DNA of 64,000 nt, taken from contig JAUYVI010000012.1 in the NCBI GenBank assembly GCA_030715195.1, positions 20,667-84,666 of the forward strand. The letters run 5' to 3'. Of the stretch, positions 43,588-55,451 are shown piece after piece; the first letter of the stretch is position 1; the number at the start of each line of letters is the position of its first letter. A model generated the notes under the pieces. That model saw nothing but the letters and a program-made list of their open reading frames with translations. It did no database searches and was not told the origin of the DNA. The translations under genes were made by a program, and so were the position numbers. The stretch is from Dongia sedimenti (GTDB taxonomy: Bacteria; Pseudomonadota; Alphaproteobacteria; Dongiales; Dongiaceae).

Positions 43588-44436
43588 ATGAGCACCAGCA
43601 CGGAAGGGAAGTCTCCCGCGCGGCGCGGCATCGGCCTCAGTCGATTCGTCACGTCATGGTGGCGGGACCTTTTCCTAGCTCTGACTTTTTTCACGCGGCT
43701 CCCCGTCGGTTCCCTGGCTCCGGCGCCTGAAGCGACCGCCGGCACCGAATCGGCCACGCCGCAAGCGCGGCTGGCCGAGGCGGCGCGCGCCTTCCCGCTG
43801 GCCGGCCTGGTGGTCGGCCTGGCGGGCGGGCTGGTCTATTGGATCGCGGTCAAGCTCGGTCTGTCCGGCCTGTTGGCGGCATTCCTTGCCGTGGCGGCGA
43901 CCGCGGCGCTCACCGGTGCCCTGCACGAGGACGGCTGGGCCGATTTCGCCGACGGGCTCGGCTGCCGCGGCGACCGTATCCGCAAGCTCGCGGCGATGAA
44001 GGACAGCCATATCGGCAGCTTCGGCGTGCTGGCGCTGATCTTCGCGACCGGGGTGAAGACCGTCGCCCTGGCGCAGCTCTACACGCCCGACCGCGTGGTG
44101 ACGGCCCTGGTCGCCGCCCATGTGCTCTCCCGCGCCGTGCTGCCGCTCGCCATGCGCTCGCTGCCGCTGGCGACATCGCAGGGCCTCGCCGTGATGGCGG
44201 GCCGCCCGAGTGCGCAGGGCGTCTATGTGGCGCTGGGAATCGGCTTCGTGATCGCCTTCTGCGCCGTGTTCCTGCCGGCGGCGATTGTCGCCCTCATTGT
44301 CGCCGTCGTCGCCGCCGCTCTGGTCGGCGCAATCGCGAAGCGGCAGTTCGGCGGCTATACCGGCGACGTGCTCGGCGCCATCGAGCAGGTCGCGGAGATC
44401 GCCGTACTGATCAATCTCGTGTCGCTCCTGCCATGA
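43588..44436 (+). CDS. cobS: Adenosylcobinamide-GDP ribazoletransferase
   Basis: The 282-residue membrane enzyme joins adenosylcobinamide-GDP to alpha-ribazole, finishing cobalamin. Typical sequence: FFTRLPVG near the start, HEDGWADFADGLGCRGDRIRKL (the metal-binding DGxxD-type region), and KDSHIGSFGVLALI. Several hydrophobic helices follow. I use ATG 43588 because the upstream frame is unlike the family. The stop overlaps the next start (ATGA). Confidence 0.92.
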   Translation: MSTSTEGKSPARRGIGLSRFVTSWWRDLFLALTFFTRLPVGSLAPAPEATAGTESATPQARLAEAARAFPLAGLVVGLAGGLVYWIAVKLGLSGLLAAFLAVAATAALTGALHEDGWADFADGLGCRGDRIRKLAAMKDSHIGSFGVLALIFATGVKTVALAQLYTPDRVVTALVAAHVLSRAVLPLAMRSLPLATSQGLAVMAGRPSAQGVYVALGIGFVIAFCAVFLPAAIVALIVAVVAAALVGAIAKRQFGGYTGDVLGAIEQVAEIAVLINLVSLLP

Positions 44437-45047
44437 CCCGAACCGTCACGCGCTGGTGGTGGGTGCGGCACGCGCCGATGAAGGATGCGGGCGGCCGCGT
44501 CACCGGCCAGCTCGATCTCGAAGCCGATTGCAGCGACCACGAGGCGATTGCGCGGATCGCGGTGCGCCTGCCGCAGAATCCGGTCTGGATGTCGAGCCAG
44601 CTCCGCCGCGCGCGCCAGACGCTGGAGGTGCTGCACACCGCCTGCGGCATCACGGGTGCCGCCGTCGAGGTTGAGCGCGACGTGGCCGAGCAGGATTTCG
44701 GCGACTGGCAGGGCCAGACCTATGCCGCGCTCGAGCAGAGCGACGCCGATCGCTACAAGAAATTCTGGATCGCCCCCGGCACAACGCGCCCGCCCGGCGG
44801 CGAAAGCTTCGCCGACGTGATGATGCGCGTTGCAAGAGCCGTAGAGCGCCGCTCCGCATCGCATCCCGATGCCGACATCGTCGTGGTCGGCCATGGCGGC
44901 TCGATCCGCGCCGCGGTCGCGCAGGCGTTAGGCTTGGGCCCGGCCCGCGCGCTGGCGCTGCAGGTCGATCCCTTGTCGCTGACAAGGCTGGACCGCATCG
45001 CCGACCAAAGCGGCGTCGTGTGGAGCATCGGCTGCGTCAACGCTTAG
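44433..45047 (+). CDS. cobC: Histidine phosphatase, probable alpha-ribazole phosphatase
   Basis: The 204-residue protein of the phosphoglycerate mutase-like superfamily has the catalytic motif WVRHAPMKD, a second His in VVVGHGGSIRAAVAQ and the acid in EQDFGDWQGQTY. It overlaps cobS and so most probably removes the phosphate of alpha-ribazole phosphate or of cobalamin phosphate. Other small-molecule phosphatases of this family cannot be excluded by sequence alone. Confidence 0.8.
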   Translation: MTRTVTRWWWVRHAPMKDAGGRVTGQLDLEADCSDHEAIARIAVRLPQNPVWMSSQLRRARQTLEVLHTACGITGAAVEVERDVAEQDFGDWQGQTYAALEQSDADRYKKFWIAPGTTRPPGGESFADVMMRVARAVERRSASHPDADIVVVGHGGSIRAAVAQALGLGPARALALQVDPLSLTRLDRIADQSGVVWSIGCVNA

Positions 45048-45056
45048 AGACGCGCT

Positions 45057-45395
45057 CTACCGCTCGACCACCGTCAGCTGTCGCTGCAGCACGTCGATGA
45101 CCTGACGGAGATCGCGGCTGGATTTGATCTGGCGGTTCCTGGAGAGGAGCACGTAGTTCGGCTCCTTGTCGCCGCGCAACAGGACTTTGGTCACGGTGAA
45201 GATGGCCTGTTCCTGGCTGCGCTTGAAGATCGAGAAGATCGCCATGTTGGAGCGGTGGTCGATGGCGTAATCGCGCCAGATGCCCCGGGCGACCTGCCGG
45301 CTGTAGACGCCGAGCAGATGGTTCAAGTCCTCTCGGTCGAAGAAGACCCTGCGGCCGTCTCGCCGGTATTCGGACAGTAGAAGGAGCTGCGCCAA
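45057..45395 (-). CDS. DUF2794 domain-containing protein
   Basis: The 112-residue protein matches DUF2794, a family found mainly in Alphaproteobacteria: FFDREDLNHLLGVYSRQVARG, WRDYAIDHRSNMAIFSIFKRS and RDLRQVIDVLQRQL. The start is a TTG at 45395 with GGGAGG 6 bases before it. The function is unknown; the convergent cob operon ends 9 bp away. Confidence 0.82.
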   Translation of the reverse strand: MAQLLLLSEYRRDGRRVFFDREDLNHLLGVYSRQVARGIWRDYAIDHRSNMAIFSIFKRSQEQAIFTVTKVLLRGDKEPNYVLLSRNRQIKSSRDLRQVIDVLQRQLTVVER

Positions 45396-45504
45396 TCAGC
45401 CTCCCCGCCAGCGTCAGCGACTCGCTGTGCCACGCCTGATGACGGAATCATTGCCGCATTCGCGCGCGGTCGTAAAGAGTCTCGCGCGCAAAATTCCGAT
45501 CATT

Positions 45505-45564
45505 CGTCACCCGCGGGTCTGGTGCCGCGTGAACCAGATGTCCGGATCAAGTCCGGGCATGACG
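45505..45564. repeat. Inverted, shortened copy of the composite palindromic repeat
   Basis: Reverse-complemented, it carries ATGCCCGGA/TCCGGACAT (one mismatch in the stem) and then GGCACCAGACCCGCGGGT, which also occurs exactly at 35376-35393. Compared with that copy the second hairpin has lost one arm. It lies between DUF2794 and the lipoprotein gene. Confidence 0.8.
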
Positions 45565-45578
45565 GACTCTAAACAGGG

Positions 45579-45971
45579 TCACGGCACGTACTGATAGACC
45601 TCGGTCTCCGAGGTGTGCGTCGCGTCGGCCTGGTCGTAGCAGGCGACGTTGCCGCGCACCCGGTAGCAGGTGCCCTCATAGGGCCGGTGCAGCCGCGCCT
45701 GCTCGGCGGCGATCTCGGCATCGGTCAGGCAATATTTGCCGTTCTTGGTGTAGCGCAGGACCGAGCAATTCTCGCCGGTGATCGCCGAGACCAGGTGGTC
45801 CGAGGCGGTCTTGCCGGTCTGGTTCAGGGAGACGCCCTCGACCGTGCCGGCGACGGCCGCCACCGGCAGCAAGCCCAAGGTCTGGCATCCCCCCAGGGAT
45901 AGACTGAGCGCGAGGCCCAGGCCGAGCAGGGGGAGCATAGACAGACGTCGAAACGGGGTGCGGGCACGCAT
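45579..45971 (-). CDS. Small lipoprotein of unknown function
   Basis: This is a 130-residue lipoprotein with signal peptide and lipobox (LSLSLGGC). The mature part includes VAGTVEGVSLNQTGKTASDHLVSAITGENCS, with four further Cys (NCSVLRY, KYCLTD, GTCYRVRG, VACYDQ) that could form two disulfides. ATG 45971 is chosen because the signal peptide starts there. I do not recognise a named family. Confidence 0.72.
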   Translation of the reverse strand: MRARTPFRRLSMLPLLGLGLALSLSLGGCQTLGLLPVAAVAGTVEGVSLNQTGKTASDHLVSAITGENCSVLRYTKNGKYCLTDAEIAAEQARLHRPYEGTCYRVRGNVACYDQADATHTSETEVYQYVP

Positions 45972-46166
45972 CGCCGGGCTTTCCTTCCAGTGGATTGGGC
46001 AGGATAAAGCAAGTTCCGTTCCAACCGTCCGAACCGGCTGAAAAACGTCCCCGCAAGGTCGTTCCAGGCCTGGTTTGCACTCCAGAACCCAAGTCGCTAT
46101 GTTACGGCCCGATTTCGGCCGACCTCTCCGATTCCGGGCCCGGCCGCTTCGCCCGAGGGAGTTTAA

Positions 46167-46814
46167 GTGGCTGATATCTTTCAGGAAGTTGATGAGGATC
46201 TGCGGCGCGACAAGGCGCTCGCCTTCTGGAAAAGATACCAGAATCACATCATCGGCTTTGCCATCATCGCGATTGCCGCGACCGCGGGTTTTTCCGGCTG
46301 GCGCTATTACAAGCAGCAGAAGATCGAGGCCAATGGGGCCGCCTATCTCCAGGCGCTGCAGACCCTCGAGAAAGACCCCAAGGCCGCGATGCCTCAGTTC
46401 GAGGCCCTGGCCAAGGATGGGGGCGGTTTTGCCGTGCTGGCCCAGTTCCAGCAGGCCAACCAGACCCTGAAGGACGGCGACAAGGCCAAGGCCGCGGAAC
46501 AATTCGCGGCGATCGCCCAGGACGGCGCCGTCGACAAGGCGCTGAAGGATCTGGCGGCGGTGCTCGGCGGTCTTGCCTTTCTGGATGCCGGCAAGCCGGC
46601 GGATGCGGCCAAGCTGGTCGAGCCGCTGACCGGCGACGACCAGCCCTATCGCTTCTCGGCGCTGGAAGTGCAGGCCCAGGCGGCTCTGGCCGGCGGCGAC
46701 CGCGCCAAGGCCAAGAAGCTCTACGAACAGCTGAAGCAGCTGAGCGCCCTGCCGAACGCGCCGCAAGGCGTTTCGGCCCGGGCCGAAATCATGCTCCAAC
46801 GGCTGCAGGACTGA
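46167..46814 (+). CDS. YfgM-like tetratricopeptide protein with N-terminal anchor
   Basis: This is a 215-residue inner-membrane protein: a short cytoplasmic part (ADIFQEVDEDLRRDKALAFWKRYQ), one membrane helix (IIGFAIIAIAATAGFSGW), and a helical periplasmic TPR-like domain. In YfgM the domain acts with the Sec translocon and the BAM pathway. The start is GTG 46167. The bamB-like gene follows 5 bp later, the standard order; the usual third gene der is missing here. Confidence 0.78.
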   Translation: MADIFQEVDEDLRRDKALAFWKRYQNHIIGFAIIAIAATAGFSGWRYYKQQKIEANGAAYLQALQTLEKDPKAAMPQFEALAKDGGGFAVLAQFQQANQTLKDGDKAKAAEQFAAIAQDGAVDKALKDLAAVLGGLAFLDAGKPADAAKLVEPLTGDDQPYRFSALEVQAQAALAGGDRAKAKKLYEQLKQLSALPNAPQGVSARAEIMLQRLQD

Positions 46815-46818
46815 GATC

Positions 46819-48150
46819 GTGATCCTCCGCGGTCCTTCTGCGAAGCAATGCGGCGCAGCCCTGGCGGCGGGTCTCCTGGCTTTGGTGCTGGCCGCCTGCG
46901 AAAAAGACAAGGTCCCGCTGGCCGGCGAACGTGTCTCGGTGCTGCAGCTCAACAAGGAGCTGAACATCGATCCGGGGCTCTCGGACACGCCGGTCCGCCT
47001 GCCGCGTCCCTATGAGAACAAGGACTGGCCGCAGGCCGGCGGCAACCAGGCCCATGCGATGTACCACCTCTCGGCCGGAACCGGGATGCTGAAGCAGCTG
47101 TGGAGCGCCAATATCGGCAGCGCGGCCGACAGCGCCAACCGCCTGCTCGCCGAACCGGTGATCGCCGACGGCAAGGTCTTCACCCTCGACTCCGAGAGTC
47201 TGGTCCGGGTGTTCGACGCCGAGACCGGCAAGAAGATCTGGGAGAACGACCTCACCCCCGACACCGACGACGACGATCTGTTCGGCGGCGGCATCGCGGT
47301 CTACGAGGGCAAGGTCTTCGTCACCACGCCCTTCGCCAAGCTGATCGCGCTCGACGAGAAGGACGGCAAGAAGGTCTGGGAAGTGGACGCGCCTTCCCCC
47401 ATGCGGGCTCCGCCTTCGGTCAGCGACGGCCGCGTCTTCACCGTCACCATCGACAACCAGCTGGTCGTCTATGCCTCCGATGACGGCCGCCGGCTCTGGT
47501 CGAACACCGGCGTCGAAGAGGCGGCCGGCTTCCTCGGCGGCGCCACACCCGCCGTGCTCGGCGACGTCGTGGTCGCGGCCTATACCTCGGGCGATCTGCT
47601 CGCCTTCGACGTGATCACCGGCCGCTCGCTGTGGAGCGACAACCTGGCCGGCCGCACCGGCGGCAACGCGGTCGCGGCACTGACCGACATCCGCGGCCGG
47701 CCGGTGATCGACCGCGACCGGGTGATCGCGATCGGCAATGGCGGCGTCATGGCGGCGATCGATCTCCGGCGCGGCGGCCGCATCTGGGACAACGGCCTCG
47801 GCGGCACGCAAATGCCCTGGGCCGCCGGCGACTTCATCTTCATCGTCACCAGCACCAGCGAAGTCGTATGCCTGACGCGGGAAGACGGCCGGATCAAATG
47901 GGTCCAGTCGCTGCCGCCGTTCGAGGACATGGAAGACAAGGAGGATCCGATCTACTGGTCGGGTCCGGTTCTGGTCGAGGACCGGCTGCTGGTCACCGGC
48001 TCGAACGGCGTCGCGCTCGCCTTCTCGCCCTATACCGGCAAGCTGCTGGGCAAGCAGACGCTCCCCGACCGGTCGCATCTGCCGCCGGTCGTTGCCAACA
48101 AGACCGTCTACATGCTTTCCGACGACGCCGATCTGATCGCGCTGCGATGA
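46819..48150 (+). CDS. bamB: BamB-like outer membrane assembly lipoprotein
   Basis: The 443-residue lipoprotein has signal and lipobox (LALVLAAC), then a PQQ-type beta-propeller with repeated strands ending WxxDL or GxxLW patterns (LVRVFDAETGKKIWEND, LIALDEKDGKKVWEVDA, LVVYASDDGRRLWSN, LLAFDVITGRSLWS). BamB recruits substrates to the BamA machine. The start is a GTG. It is separated by 77 bp from carB, so its operon ends here. The name rests on neighbours and propeller form. Confidence 0.85.
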   Translation: MILRGPSAKQCGAALAAGLLALVLAACEKDKVPLAGERVSVLQLNKELNIDPGLSDTPVRLPRPYENKDWPQAGGNQAHAMYHLSAGTGMLKQLWSANIGSAADSANRLLAEPVIADGKVFTLDSESLVRVFDAETGKKIWENDLTPDTDDDDLFGGGIAVYEGKVFVTTPFAKLIALDEKDGKKVWEVDAPSPMRAPPSVSDGRVFTVTIDNQLVVYASDDGRRLWSNTGVEEAAGFLGGATPAVLGDVVVAAYTSGDLLAFDVITGRSLWSDNLAGRTGGNAVAALTDIRGRPVIDRDRVIAIGNGGVMAAIDLRRGGRIWDNGLGGTQMPWAAGDFIFIVTSTSEVVCLTREDGRIKWVQSLPPFEDMEDKEDPIYWSGPVLVEDRLLVTGSNGVALAFSPYTGKLLGKQTLPDRSHLPPVVANKTVYMLSDDADLIALR

Positions 48151-48227
48151 GACGGCATAGAACATTCAACCGGCTGGCATCTCGCGCCGCCGGTGTTTTT
48201 AACGCGCGACCAGAGAACCGCTGAAGA

Positions 48228-51470
<3,243 letters not shown>

Positions 51471-51572
51471 TAATCTGGGCCTGTCGGGTGCTGTTGGCCT
51501 CGTTAACCAGTCAGCTGGAAACGAGGGTGGCGTCGCCCGAGGGGTCGCTTTTGCGTTTCGGAACCCAGAACG

Positions 51573-52046
51573 ATGAACAAGATCCCGATGACCGCCGACG
51601 GCTACACCCGTCTGGAAGAAGAGCTGAAGCAGCTGAAGACGATCGAGCGCCCGGCCATCATCCGGGCGATCGCCGAAGCGCGCGAACACGGCGATCTCTC
51701 AGAGAACGCCGAGTATCACGCCGCGCGCGAGCGCCAGAGCTTCATCGAGGGCCGTGTGCTCGAGCTCGAGGACAAGATCTCCCGCGCCGAGATCATCGAT
51801 GTCTCGAAACTCTCGGGCAAGGTGATCAAGTTCGGCGCGACCGTCACCCTGATCGACGAGGACACCGACGAGAAGAGCGCCTATCAGATCGTCGGCGAGG
51901 ACGAGGCCGACATCAAGTCGAAGCGCCTCGCCATCACCGCACCGCTCGCCCGCGCGCTGGTCGGCAAGAAGGTCGGCGATCAGGTCGAGGTGACGACGCC
52001 CGGCGGCTCCAAGTCCTACGAGATCGCCAAGGTCCAATTCAAGTAA
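51573..52046 (+). CDS. greA: Transcription elongation factor GreA
   Basis: The 157-residue factor rescues backtracked RNA polymerase. The N-terminal coiled coil with the tip acidic residues reads [17 protein letters not shown], and the C-terminal domain ends [22 protein letters not shown]. It follows carB by 102 bp. The C-terminal domain is the reference for the GreA-C-like segment in the partial gene at the left edge. Confidence 0.97.
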   Translation: MNKIPMTADGYTRLEEELKQLKTIERPAIIRAIAEAREHGDLSENAEYHAARERQSFIEGRVLELEDKISRAEIIDVSKLSGKVIKFGATVTLIDEDTDEKSAYQIVGEDEADIKSKRLAITAPLARALVGKKVGDQVEVTTPGGSKSYEIAKVQFK

Positions 52047-52056
52047 GAGGGCGAGG

Positions 52057-52824
52057 GTGCCGGACATTCTCCGCCAAGTCCGGCGCGCGGTCCTGGCCAG
52101 CCTCCTGCTGCTGGCCGGGTCGTTCCTTGCTGATCGCGCTTCCGCCGAGGACTCCTATCTCCTCGCGCTCACCTGGCAGCCGGGATTCTGCGCCGACCAG
52201 GTCCACGCGGCGTTCAACGAGTGCAAGATCGCGCCGAAGGACCAGCCGCGCCTGGTTCTGCACGGGCTCTGGCCCGATTGGGATGTGAACGGCGACGGCA
52301 AGCGCAACGCCGATGATGCCTTCTGCATTCCGGGCGATGACAACCGCAATTCGATGATGGCGCTCGACCAAGGCAACTGGCTGAAGCTGCCGCCGATGAA
52401 GCTCTCGCAGGCGAGCAGCAACGATCTGGCGGCCGCCATGCCCGGCACGACCGCGGGCCTCGACCGGCATGAATGGTGGAAGCACGGCACCTGCTCCAAA
52501 CTCCCACCCGACGAATTTTTCGCGATCGCGGTTGCGCTCATGCGCGAAGTGGAGCGCGGCAGCCTCGCGCGCCTGATCGTCGATCACGCCGGCGCGGCGG
52601 TGGCGCGCAAGAAGGTGCTCGAAGCCTTCGAGCTCGATTTCGGGCCGAAATCCGCACGGGCCCTCGCCCTCGATTGCCGCGACGGCGCCCTTCAGGAAAT
52701 CCGCATCCGGCTGAAGCGGGCGACCGTCACCCAGGGCCTCACGGCCGACACGCTCGCCTTCCCGGCCAAACCGCCGCGCGGCGATTGCGCGGACCAGATC
52801 CAAATCCCGGGCTGGCAGAACTAA
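52057..52824 (+). CDS. Exported ribonuclease T2
   Basis: The 255-residue secreted endoribonuclease has a signal peptide (VLASLLLLAGSFLADRASA) and both catalytic CAS motifs: LVLHGLWPD with H69 and HEWWKHGTC with H138, E139 and H143. It should cleave RNA in the periplasm or outside. The start is GTG 52057, closely following greA with GAGGGCGAGG upstream. The products (oligonucleotides to nucleosides) could feed the nucleoside pathway elsewhere in this window. Confidence 0.9.
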   Translation: MPDILRQVRRAVLASLLLLAGSFLADRASAEDSYLLALTWQPGFCADQVHAAFNECKIAPKDQPRLVLHGLWPDWDVNGDGKRNADDAFCIPGDDNRNSMMALDQGNWLKLPPMKLSQASSNDLAAAMPGTTAGLDRHEWWKHGTCSKLPPDEFFAIAVALMREVERGSLARLIVDHAGAAVARKKVLEAFELDFGPKSARALALDCRDGALQEIRIRLKRATVTQGLTADTLAFPAKPPRGDCADQIQIPGWQN

Positions 52825-52836
52825 GAGGCAATATTC

Positions 52837-54429
52837 GTGCAGGCACCGCTCGTTCCGACCAGCGTCATCTACCGCAAGCCGGCCGTCGAGAGCGGCGGCG
52901 GTGTGGTGGCGGCACAATCGCGCGACGCGGCGGCGGCCGGTGCCCGCATCCTCGCCGCCGGCGGCCACGCCGTGGATGCCGCGGTGGCGACCAGCTTGGC
53001 CTTGGGCGCGACCGAGCCGTGGATGAGCGGATTGGGCGGCGGCGGTTTCGCCACCCTCTGGGACGCCGAGCGCCGGGAGATCCGCTGCCTCGACTTCGGC
53101 ATGGTGGCGCCGGCGGCCCTGGACCCGGCCGACTATCCGCTCACCGGCAAGCCGACCGAGGAGGGTTTCTTCGGCTGGCCGGGGGTGGTCGACGACCGCA
53201 ACATCATGGGTCCCTATTCCATCGCGATACCGGGCCTGCTGGCCGGGCTGGGACTGGCGCACAAGACCTTCGGAAGATTGCCCTGGAGCGACCTGGCGCA
53301 GCCGGCCATCGCATTGGCCGATCGCGGCCTGACGCTCGATTGGTACGGCGCCGTCTCGATCGCCGTGGAGGGGAAGCTCCTCGCGAAGTTCGAGGAGACC
53401 CGCAAGACCTATCTGTCCGAAGGTCGTGTCCCGGCTCCGTCCGATGACGGTGCCGCGACGTTCCTGAAGCTCGGCCGGCTGCGAGAAACGCTGCGGCAAC
53501 TGGCGACGGACGGCCCTGACGCATTCTATGCCGGCGCGGTCGGCCGGGATCTGATCAAGGATCTGGGCGCGCTGGGCTGCCGCCTCTCACAGCAGGACCT
53601 GACGGACTATCGGGCCCGGTTCATCGATCCGGTCGAGGTCGCCTATCGCGATGCGCGGATCTTCGCGCCGTCGGGCCTGACCGCGGGGCCGACGCTCGCG
53701 CGGGTGCTCGAGGGCTGGTCCAAGAACCTGCCGCCCGCCGGCGACGCGCCGGAAGCGGCGCACTATCGCGCCTACGCCATGGGGCTGGACCAGGCCTATC
53801 GGGACCGCCTCGCCAATATGGGCGAGCAGAAGAAAGAGCCGCGCGAGACCTGTACCAGCCATTTCAACGTCGTCGACCGGCAGGGAAACGTCGTCGCCTG
53901 GACGCAGACCTTGCTCTCGCGGTTCGGCTCGTTCGTCATGTCGCCATCGACCGGCATCCTCATGAACAATGGAGTCATGTGGTTCGACCCGGTGCCGGGC
54001 AAGCCGAACTCGATGCGCGGCGGCGCCAAGCCGCTCAGCAACATGTGTCCGACCGTCGCCCTTTCGGATCGCCTCGGGGCGGTGGGTCTCGGTGCCTCCG
54101 GCGGGCGGAAGATCATGCCGGCGGTGGCGCAGCTCCTGTCCTTCCTGGTGGATTTCGGCCTGGATCTCGACGCCGCCATTCACACGCCGCGCATCGACGT
54201 GTCGGGGGCGGGGATTGCCCGGGTGGATCGCCGCCTGGGTGATGAGACGCTGCGTGGCATCGCCGGGTCCATGACCGCGGAATTCACGGATCTCGCGCCC
54301 TATCCGGCGCAATTCGCCAATCCGAGCGCGGTCCAGGCTTTACCGGATCGCAAGTTCCGCGGCGCCGCCGATCTCGCTTCGGCATGGTCCGGCGCAGTAT
54401 CCGAGACGGACGTCGCAAAACTGGCCTGA
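52837..54429 (+). CDS. Gamma-glutamyltransferase-like Ntn hydrolase
   Basis: The 530-residue protein shows the GGT fold with the autocatalytic Thr340 in CTSHFNVVDRQGNVVAW (canonical TTH), and LGASGGRKIMPAVAQ where typical enzymes have GSPGG. The Arg that binds the gamma-glutamyl carboxylate in E. coli GGT (DFRE-type motif) is absent: the segment reads LDFGMVAP. No signal peptide is present, unlike periplasmic GGT. So it is a processed Ntn hydrolase of altered specificity, perhaps an amidase. The start is GTG 52837, 12 bp after the RNase gene. Confidence 0.82.
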   Translation: MQAPLVPTSVIYRKPAVESGGGVVAAQSRDAAAAGARILAAGGHAVDAAVATSLALGATEPWMSGLGGGGFATLWDAERREIRCLDFGMVAPAALDPADYPLTGKPTEEGFFGWPGVVDDRNIMGPYSIAIPGLLAGLGLAHKTFGRLPWSDLAQPAIALADRGLTLDWYGAVSIAVEGKLLAKFEETRKTYLSEGRVPAPSDDGAATFLKLGRLRETLRQLATDGPDAFYAGAVGRDLIKDLGALGCRLSQQDLTDYRARFIDPVEVAYRDARIFAPSGLTAGPTLARVLEGWSKNLPPAGDAPEAAHYRAYAMGLDQAYRDRLANMGEQKKEPRETCTSHFNVVDRQGNVVAWTQTLLSRFGSFVMSPSTGILMNNGVMWFDPVPGKPNSMRGGAKPLSNMCPTVALSDRLGAVGLGASGGRKIMPAVAQLLSFLVDFGLDLDAAIHTPRIDVSGAGIARVDRRLGDETLRGIAGSMTAEFTDLAPYPAQFANPSAVQALPDRKFRGAADLASAWSGAVSETDVAKLA

Positions 54430-54444
54430 CGGCGGAGGCTTATC

Positions 54445-55347
54445 CTAAGCCTCGCCCGATGGCGCGGCCTGAGCAGAAACCTGATGGCGCAGCACGTATT
54501 CGCGCCAGACCGTGAACAGGCCGGCGCCGACCACGATCACCGAGCCGGCCACGATGTTCCAGCTCAATGTCTCGCCGTAGAGCAGGACGCCGAACAACGA
54601 GGCATAGACCAGGCCGAGATAGGTGATGGGCTGCGCCGCGGAGGCGTCGAGCAGCTCATAGGCGCGGATCACCAGGTAATGGCCGGTCATGCCGGTGATG
54701 CAGAGGACGCCCATCCAGAGCTTGTCCCAGCCTTCGAGCGTGGTCCAGAAGAACGGCCCGACCAGACTCGCGGTCACCGCGCCGGCGACGCCGATATAGA
54801 AGAAGCTGGTCGCCGGGGAATCGGTGCGGCTGACCAGCCGGGTCGCGATCAGATAGGCCGCGTACATGAAGCAGCAGAGAACCGGCAGGAGCAGCCGGGT
54901 ATCGAGGAAGCCGCCGGCATCGGGCTTCAGGATCAGCAGCACGCCGACGAGACCGGCCACGATCGCCGACCAGCGCCGCCATCCCACATGCTCGCCGAGA
55001 AACGGAATCGAGAGCATGGTGACCACGAGCGGCGTCGCCGACAGGACGGCGGTCGAATGCACCAGCCCCGCGCTGGCGAAGGCGGTGATGACGAGCATGA
55101 TTTCCGTGGCGAGCAGCACGCCGCGCATGATCTGCAGCACCGGCCGCTTGGTGCCGGCCGCCGCCCGGAGGCCGCCCGGCTTGCGTGACGCCAGCAAGAT
55201 GCAGAAGGCGCCGAACGCCCAATACCGGATCATGGTGATGAAGATCGGCGGATAATGGTCGCCGAGATGCTTCGAGACCGCGTCCTGGAAAGAGAAGATC
55301 GTCGTGGCGGCGAGCGCGAAGAAATAGCCGTGGGCCTTGGATTTCAT
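54445..55347 (-). CDS. DMT-superfamily (EamA) transporter
   Basis: The 300-residue inner-membrane protein has ten predicted helices in two EamA repeats (RYWAFGAFCILLA..., AQPITYLGLVYASLFGVLLYGETLSW). Family members export amino acids or related metabolites. The substrate is not evident from sequence. It is convergent with the GGT-like gene. Confidence 0.86.
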   Translation of the reverse strand: MKSKAHGYFFALAATTIFSFQDAVSKHLGDHYPPIFITMIRYWAFGAFCILLASRKPGGLRAAAGTKRPVLQIMRGVLLATEIMLVITAFASAGLVHSTAVLSATPLVVTMLSIPFLGEHVGWRRWSAIVAGLVGVLLILKPDAGGFLDTRLLLPVLCCFMYAAYLIATRLVSRTDSPATSFFYIGVAGAVTASLVGPFFWTTLEGWDKLWMGVLCITGMTGHYLVIRAYELLDASAAQPITYLGLVYASLFGVLLYGETLSWNIVAGSVIVVGAGLFTVWREYVLRHQVSAQAAPSGEA

Positions 55348-55451
55348 GCCCGCCTTTTAGCCGCGAAACGAGCGCGAAGCCACCGCCGCGACCGCGCACC
55401 GGCCATGCCGAAATGACGGTCGCTGCGGGGCCGCCGATCTCGCCGCCAACC

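Noticed and set aside
51471..51572. Terminator between carB and greA
   Set aside because: Only a weak stem with mismatches (near 51532-51550) precedes a T-rich stretch; it is not convincing.
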